This document shows positions 41,303 to 44,808 of a DNA stretch of 44,808 nucleotides, piece after piece. The position numbers and the translations under genes were made by a program. This stretch comes from an uncultured Clostridia bacterium (GTDB lineage: Bacteria > Bacillota > Clostridia > TANB77 > CAG-465). Below the pieces are notes generated by a model, which was not told the DNA's origin, did not search any database, and saw only the letters and a program-made list of their open reading frames with translations. The stretch covers positions 1 through 44,808 of the forward strand of contig CANRQA010000001.1 of NCBI GenBank assembly GCA_947632635.1. Reading direction: 5' to 3'. Numbering within the stretch: position 1 is the first letter of the stretch; each line of letters begins with the position of its first letter.

Positions 41303-43741
41303 ATGAATTATTCAAAAGAAATAGATAAAAAATGGCAGACAAAGTGGAAAGAACAAAATTTATATAAATATGATCCAAACGCAAAAGGAGAAAAATTTTA
41401 CACTTTAGAGATGTTCTCATATCCATCTGGAGCTAAATTACATTTAGGACATTGGTTTAATTATGGGCCATCTGACTCATATGCAAAATTTAAAAAAATG
41501 CAAGGGTATAACGTATTTCATCCAATGGGCTTTGATGCTTTTGGATTACCAGCAGAAAATTATGCAATAAAAACAGGCATTCACCCAGAAGATTCAACTT
41601 TAAAAAATATAGACACAATGAAAAGACAACTAAATGAAATGGGTGGAAGCTATGATTGGGATTATTCAGTAGAAACTTGTATGCCTAATTATTATAAATG
41701 GACACAATGGTTATTTGTAAAACTATATAAAGCTGGACTTGCGTATAAAAAAGAAGCACCTGTTAACTGGTGTGATAGTTGTAAGACTGTTTTAGCAAAT
41801 GAGCAAGTTATAAACGGAAAATGTGAAAGATGCTCAAGTGTTGTTGAAAGAAAAAAATTATCACAGTGGTTTTTTAAAATTACAGATTATGCAGAAGAAC
41901 TATTAGACGGCCTAAAAACTTTAGACTGGCCAGAATCTACTAAAAAAGTTCAAATAAACTGGATAGGAAAATCAGAGGGTGCTGAAGTTACTTTTAAAGG
42001 AGAAAGTGGAGATTTTGAATTTAATGTATTTACAACAAGAGTTGATACTATTAATGGAGTAACATATATAGTAGTAGCACCAGAAAGTGAAATAGTACAA
42101 AAAATAACAACACCGGAATATAAAGAGGGGGTAGATAATTATATAAAAGAAACAGCTAAATTAAATGAAATTGATAGATTATCTACTGAAACAGTAAAAA
42201 CTGGAGTATTTACAGGGGCTTACGTTATTAACCCAATAAATAATGATAAAGTACCGGTTTGGATTGCAGATTATGTACTAGAAGATTATGGAACTGGTGC
42301 TGTTATGGCAGTACCTGCGCATGACACACGTGACTATGAATTTGCAAAAAAATATAATTTACCTATAAAAAGAGTAATAGAGTCAAAAGACGGAAGTGAT
42401 AGTAAATTACCATATACAGAAAAAGGAATACTTGTTAATAGCGGTAAATATAACGGTTTAACATCTGAAGAAGCAAAGCAAAAGATTGTTAATGACTTAT
42501 CAGCTAATAATAATGGAAAAAATAGTGTTAATTATAGATTAAAAGATTGGTTAGTTTCAAGACAAAGATATTGGGGTGCACCAATTCCAATTATATATTG
42601 TGATAGGTGTGGTGAGGTAGTAGTTCCTGAAGAAGATTTGCCAGTATTACTACCATATAATGTAGAATTTAGACCTGATGGCGAGTCACCACTTAAAAAA
42701 TCAGAAGAGTTTATGAATTGTACTTGCCCAAAATGTGGTGGTAAAGCAAAAAGAGAAGCAGATACTTTAGATACTTTTGTATGCTCATCTTGGTATGAAT
42801 TAAGGTATCCTGATGCAAAAAACGATAAAATGCCTTTTGATAAAGAAATAATTAATAAAATGGCACCTGTTGATACATATATTGGTGGTAAAGAACACGC
42901 GGCAATGCACTTAATATATTCAAGATTTATGACTAAAGTATTAAGAGATTTAGGTTATTTAAACTTTGATGAACCATTTAAAAGACTAGTTCATCAAGGT
43001 ATGATATTAGGGCCTGACGGAAACAAAATGAGTAAAAGCAAAGGAAACACAGTATCTCCTGAAGAATATATTGAAAAATATGGTTCTGATATATTTAGAA
43101 TATATTTAATGTTTGGTTTTGATTACAAGCAAGGTGGCCCATGGGATGAAAAAGGAATCGAAGCAATGGTTAGATACTTTACTAAAATAGAAAAATTAGT
43201 TGAAACAGTATCAAGCTATGATAAAAAAGATATTGATATAGAAGTTACTGCTAAATATAAAGAATTATTAAGACTAAAAAATCAAACAATTAAAGCTATG
43301 GGTACAGATATTGATAATTTTCAGTTTAATACTGCTATTGCAAGAAGTATGGAACTCTTAAATAAAATTAATGAAATTTTAAGAGAAGATGATGTAAATC
43401 AAAAAGTTATATATAATACAGTTGTAACATTTATAAAACTTATTGCACCATTAGCACCACACTTTGCAGAAGAAGAATGGGAAAGACTTGGATATACTAC
43501 ATCAGTTCATAAAGAAGCATGGCCAGATATTAATGAAAGCGAATTAAATGGTGGAACAAAGGAAATTCCTGTACAAGTAAATGGAAAATTAAAAATGCGT
43601 ATTTGTGTTGACGCAGGTATGTCAAATGAGGAGATTTTAAAAGAAATAAAAAATACAAAAGAAATTATTGAAATATTTGATACTTGTAATGTAAAAAAAG
43701 AAATTTATGTGCCAGGAAAAATATATAATTTAGTTGTTTAA
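41303..43741 (+). CDS. leuS: Leucyl-tRNA synthetase
   Basis: This class I synthetase charges tRNA-Leu with leucine. The 812-residue protein has the HIGH-type motif in GAKLHLGHW (about residue 46) and KMSKSKGNTV (about residue 575). The editing domain (about 220-410) includes TTRVDTINGVTY and GTGAVMAVPAHDTRD. Cysteine pairs (CDSC/CERC near 156-175 and CDRC and CPKC near 430-480) mark zinc-ribbon segments. AAGGAGG precedes ATG 41303. Length is normal for the bacterial enzyme. A terminator follows. Confidence 0.97.
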   Translation: MNYSKEIDKKWQTKWKEQNLYKYDPNAKGEKFYTLEMFSYPSGAKLHLGHWFNYGPSDSYAKFKKMQGYNVFHPMGFDAFGLPAENYAIKTGIHPEDSTLKNIDTMKRQLNEMGGSYDWDYSVETCMPNYYKWTQWLFVKLYKAGLAYKKEAPVNWCDSCKTVLANEQVINGKCERCSSVVERKKLSQWFFKITDYAEELLDGLKTLDWPESTKKVQINWIGKSEGAEVTFKGESGDFEFNVFTTRVDTINGVTYIVVAPESEIVQKITTPEYKEGVDNYIKETAKLNEIDRLSTETVKTGVFTGAYVINPINNDKVPVWIADYVLEDYGTGAVMAVPAHDTRDYEFAKKYNLPIKRVIESKDGSDSKLPYTEKGILVNSGKYNGLTSEEAKQKIVNDLSANNNGKNSVNYRLKDWLVSRQRYWGAPIPIIYCDRCGEVVVPEEDLPVLLPYNVEFRPDGESPLKKSEEFMNCTCPKCGGKAKREADTLDTFVCSSWYELRYPDAKNDKMPFDKEIINKMAPVDTYIGGKEHAAMHLIYSRFMTKVLRDLGYLNFDEPFKRLVHQGMILGPDGNKMSKSKGNTVSPEEYIEKYGSDIFRIYLMFGFDYKQGGPWDEKGIEAMVRYFTKIEKLVETVSSYDKKDIDIEVTAKYKELLRLKNQTIKAMGTDIDNFQFNTAIARSMELLNKINEILREDDVNQKVIYNTVVTFIKLIAPLAPHFAEEEWERLGYTTSVHKEAWPDINESELNGGTKEIPVQVNGKLKMRICVDAGMSNEEILKEIKNTKEIIEIFDTCNVKKEIYVPGKIYNLVV

Positions 43742-43748
43742 TATTATT

Positions 43749-43788
43749 AAATAAGGGCTACTTTTAATTTAAGTAGACCTTATTTTAA
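43749..43788 (+). terminator. Intrinsic terminator after leuS
   Basis: AATAAGG-G-CTACTT pairs with AAGTAG-A-CCTTATT around one G/A mismatch (43749-43763 with 43771-43785), followed by a T tract. Confidence 0.75.
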
Positions 43789-43808
43789 TGCACAAAATGT
43801 AATTTAAC

Positions 43809-43836
43809 TTGAAACAAAATAAAAATATGGTATAAT
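43809..43836 (+). promoter_or_regulatory. Promoter of the last gene
   Basis: TTGAAA (43809-43814), 16 bases, TATAAT (43831-43836). A second TATAAT-like sequence lies about 11 bases on. Confidence 0.65.
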
Positions 43837-43864
43837 TAGTGTATAATTTAAGGAGATTTTTTTG

Positions 43865-44808
43865 ATGGAAACAAAGATAAATAAATATGCAAAATTGTTA
43901 ATTATAAGTGATTTATTTTATTCATTAACTTCGGTATTTATTAACACATTTTTGGTAGCATATTTTTTGAATATAACAAATGAAAATATAACAACAATAG
44001 CTATATACTATATTATTATATACGCCTTATTAGGTTTTGGAAATTTTTTAATGACGAAGTTTATAAAAAAGTATCCCTCAAAGTCAAAGTTAATAATGTG
44101 CTTTGGAATTGTTGTTAGAGCTATATTTATATTATCTATTGTTATTTTAGCTGATAAAATTGCCACAAATTTTGTATTAATAGCAATATTTTATGCCTTT
44201 GGCGAGGTCTTATATTGGTCTTCCCATGAACTTATATATATTGATGTTACAAACAATGCAAATAGAAAAAATTACATGTCTATAAACAAGATATTAGGAC
44301 GCTTTATAAAGATAATAACTCCAATTATTTTAGGTACTTCAATAGAATTATATTCATTTATAAAGATTGCTATATATGTATTTATTTTGACAATAATTCA
44401 AATAATAATTACATTATTTATTAAAATAAATATAAAAGATAAAAATAATAGATATAGTTTAAAAGATTTAATGAATTATATAAAAGAAAATAATATAAAA
44501 AAGATTAGAAGATACAATTTATCAGCAATTTGTTATGGTATAGTTGAAAGCTCAATTAGTACTTTAATTGTAATAATAACAATAATGACATTTAAAACGT
44601 CCTTTAGTTTAGGTGTTTTAACAACTATTTTTAATATATGTTCTATGATTGTATTATTCTTATATAAGAAGTTTTACAATGCAAAAACTTCAAAATATAT
44701 ATTAATTTTAATTTCCGTAATTATTATATTAGGAGTTATAGGCTTACTTATAAGTATAAACAAAACCACTTTAGTTATATATAACTTTTGTTATGCAATA
44801 TCTTTTTG
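43865..44808 (+). CDS. MFS-like transporter, 3' end cut by window
   Basis: The first 314 residues are visible. They are strongly hydrophobic, with about nine membrane segments: a start METKINKYAKLLIISDLFYS, a basic loop KFIKKYPSKSK between helices 2 and 3 as in major facilitator transporters, and a long basic central loop (about residues 185-215) between the two halves. No substrate can be read from the sequence. AAGGAG at 43850-43855 precedes ATG 43865; a TTG at 43862 is also possible. It has its own promoter. The gene continues past the window end. Confidence 0.7.
   Translation, partial: METKINKYAKLLIISDLFYSLTSVFINTFLVAYFLNITNENITTIAIYYIIIYALLGFGNFLMTKFIKKYPSKSKLIMCFGIVVRAIFILSIVILADKIATNFVLIAIFYAFGEVLYWSSHELIYIDVTNNANRKNYMSINKILGRFIKIITPIILGTSIELYSFIKIAIYVFILTIIQIIITLFIKINIKDKNNRYSLKDLMNYIKENNIKKIRRYNLSAICYGIVESSISTLIVIITIMTFKTSFSLGVLTTIFNICSMIVLFLYKKFYNAKTSKYILILISVIIILGVIGLLISINKTTLVIYNFCYAISF

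Overview
The window is a very A+T-rich (roughly 25-30% G+C) Gram-positive chromosome segment, most likely from a gut-type member of the Clostridia. Support comes from the strong AGGAGG-type ribosome binding sites, the TTGACA/TATAAT promoters, the asp23-amaP-DUF2273-nusB-xseA-xseB gene order, a YtaF/MntP-type membrane protein, a Mn-dependent (DHH) pyrophosphatase and NatA/NatB-type transporters. No rRNA, CRISPR array, phage block or full insertion sequence is visible. Nearly all genes are on the + strand.

Layout. 1-66: a G+C-richer stretch of three consecutive hairpins, cut by the window edge. 168-3949: a secreted cell-wall glucosaminidase (SH3, Big2, dockerin-like tail) and a membrane-anchored cadherin-like protein. 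4077-8392: a HIT hydrolase, a small membrane protein, then the Asp23 envelope-stress module running into nusB-xseA-xseB and a small ORF whose ribosome site lies in a 16-bp hairpin. 8788-11962: a NatA-type ATPase and a NatB-type permease fused to a CPBP/Abi intramembrane protease. 12155-16592: a PIN-domain protein, a small membrane protein, der, plsY and a frameshifted ppaC. 16861-18168: a minus-strand YtaF/MntP-like gene, then gene-poor DNA holding a 215-bp MITE-like element with near-perfect terminal inverted repeats and a perfect 9-bp target duplication. 18169-21601: a pilin-like protein, a tRNA-dihydrouridine synthase, a nucleotidase-like HAD protein, an HD protein and a TtcA-family enzyme, probably one transcript. 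21882-21955: tRNA-Gly(UCC). 22134-26735: a minus-strand zinc-ribbon protein, priA and a frameshifted beta-CASP metallo-hydrolase. 26825-30587: a membrane-anchored protein of possible LolA-like fold, a MazF-type toxin without visible antitoxin, and a class A penicillin-binding protein.

30639-36975 is the most unusual part. It holds five tandem minus-strand paralogues made almost entirely of 34-residue WG-type repeats (about 5, 6, 7, 11 and 15 full units). Each is a self-contained cassette: the same extended -10 promoter, the same leader and ribosome site, and a related terminator, with homologous spacers between. Some internal 102-bp units are almost identical in DNA, so the array looks recently expanded and able to recombine.

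37180-44808 returns to + strand genes: a phosphodiester glycosidase-type envelope protein, an unrecognised membrane-anchored protein, uppP, a response regulator fused to a degenerate histidine-kinase-like region, leuS, and the start of an MFS-like transporter cut by the window end.

Together the genes cover cell-envelope work (glucosaminidase, AmaP, PlsY, PBP1A, UppP), tRNA and translation (dus, ttcA, leuS, der), DNA repair and replication restart (xseAB, priA), and accessory material (WG array, MITE, solitary toxin). The two broken genes, ppaC and the beta-CASP hydrolase, each carry one extra C immediately before GG, and the same change in two core genes makes a sequence error a real possibility.
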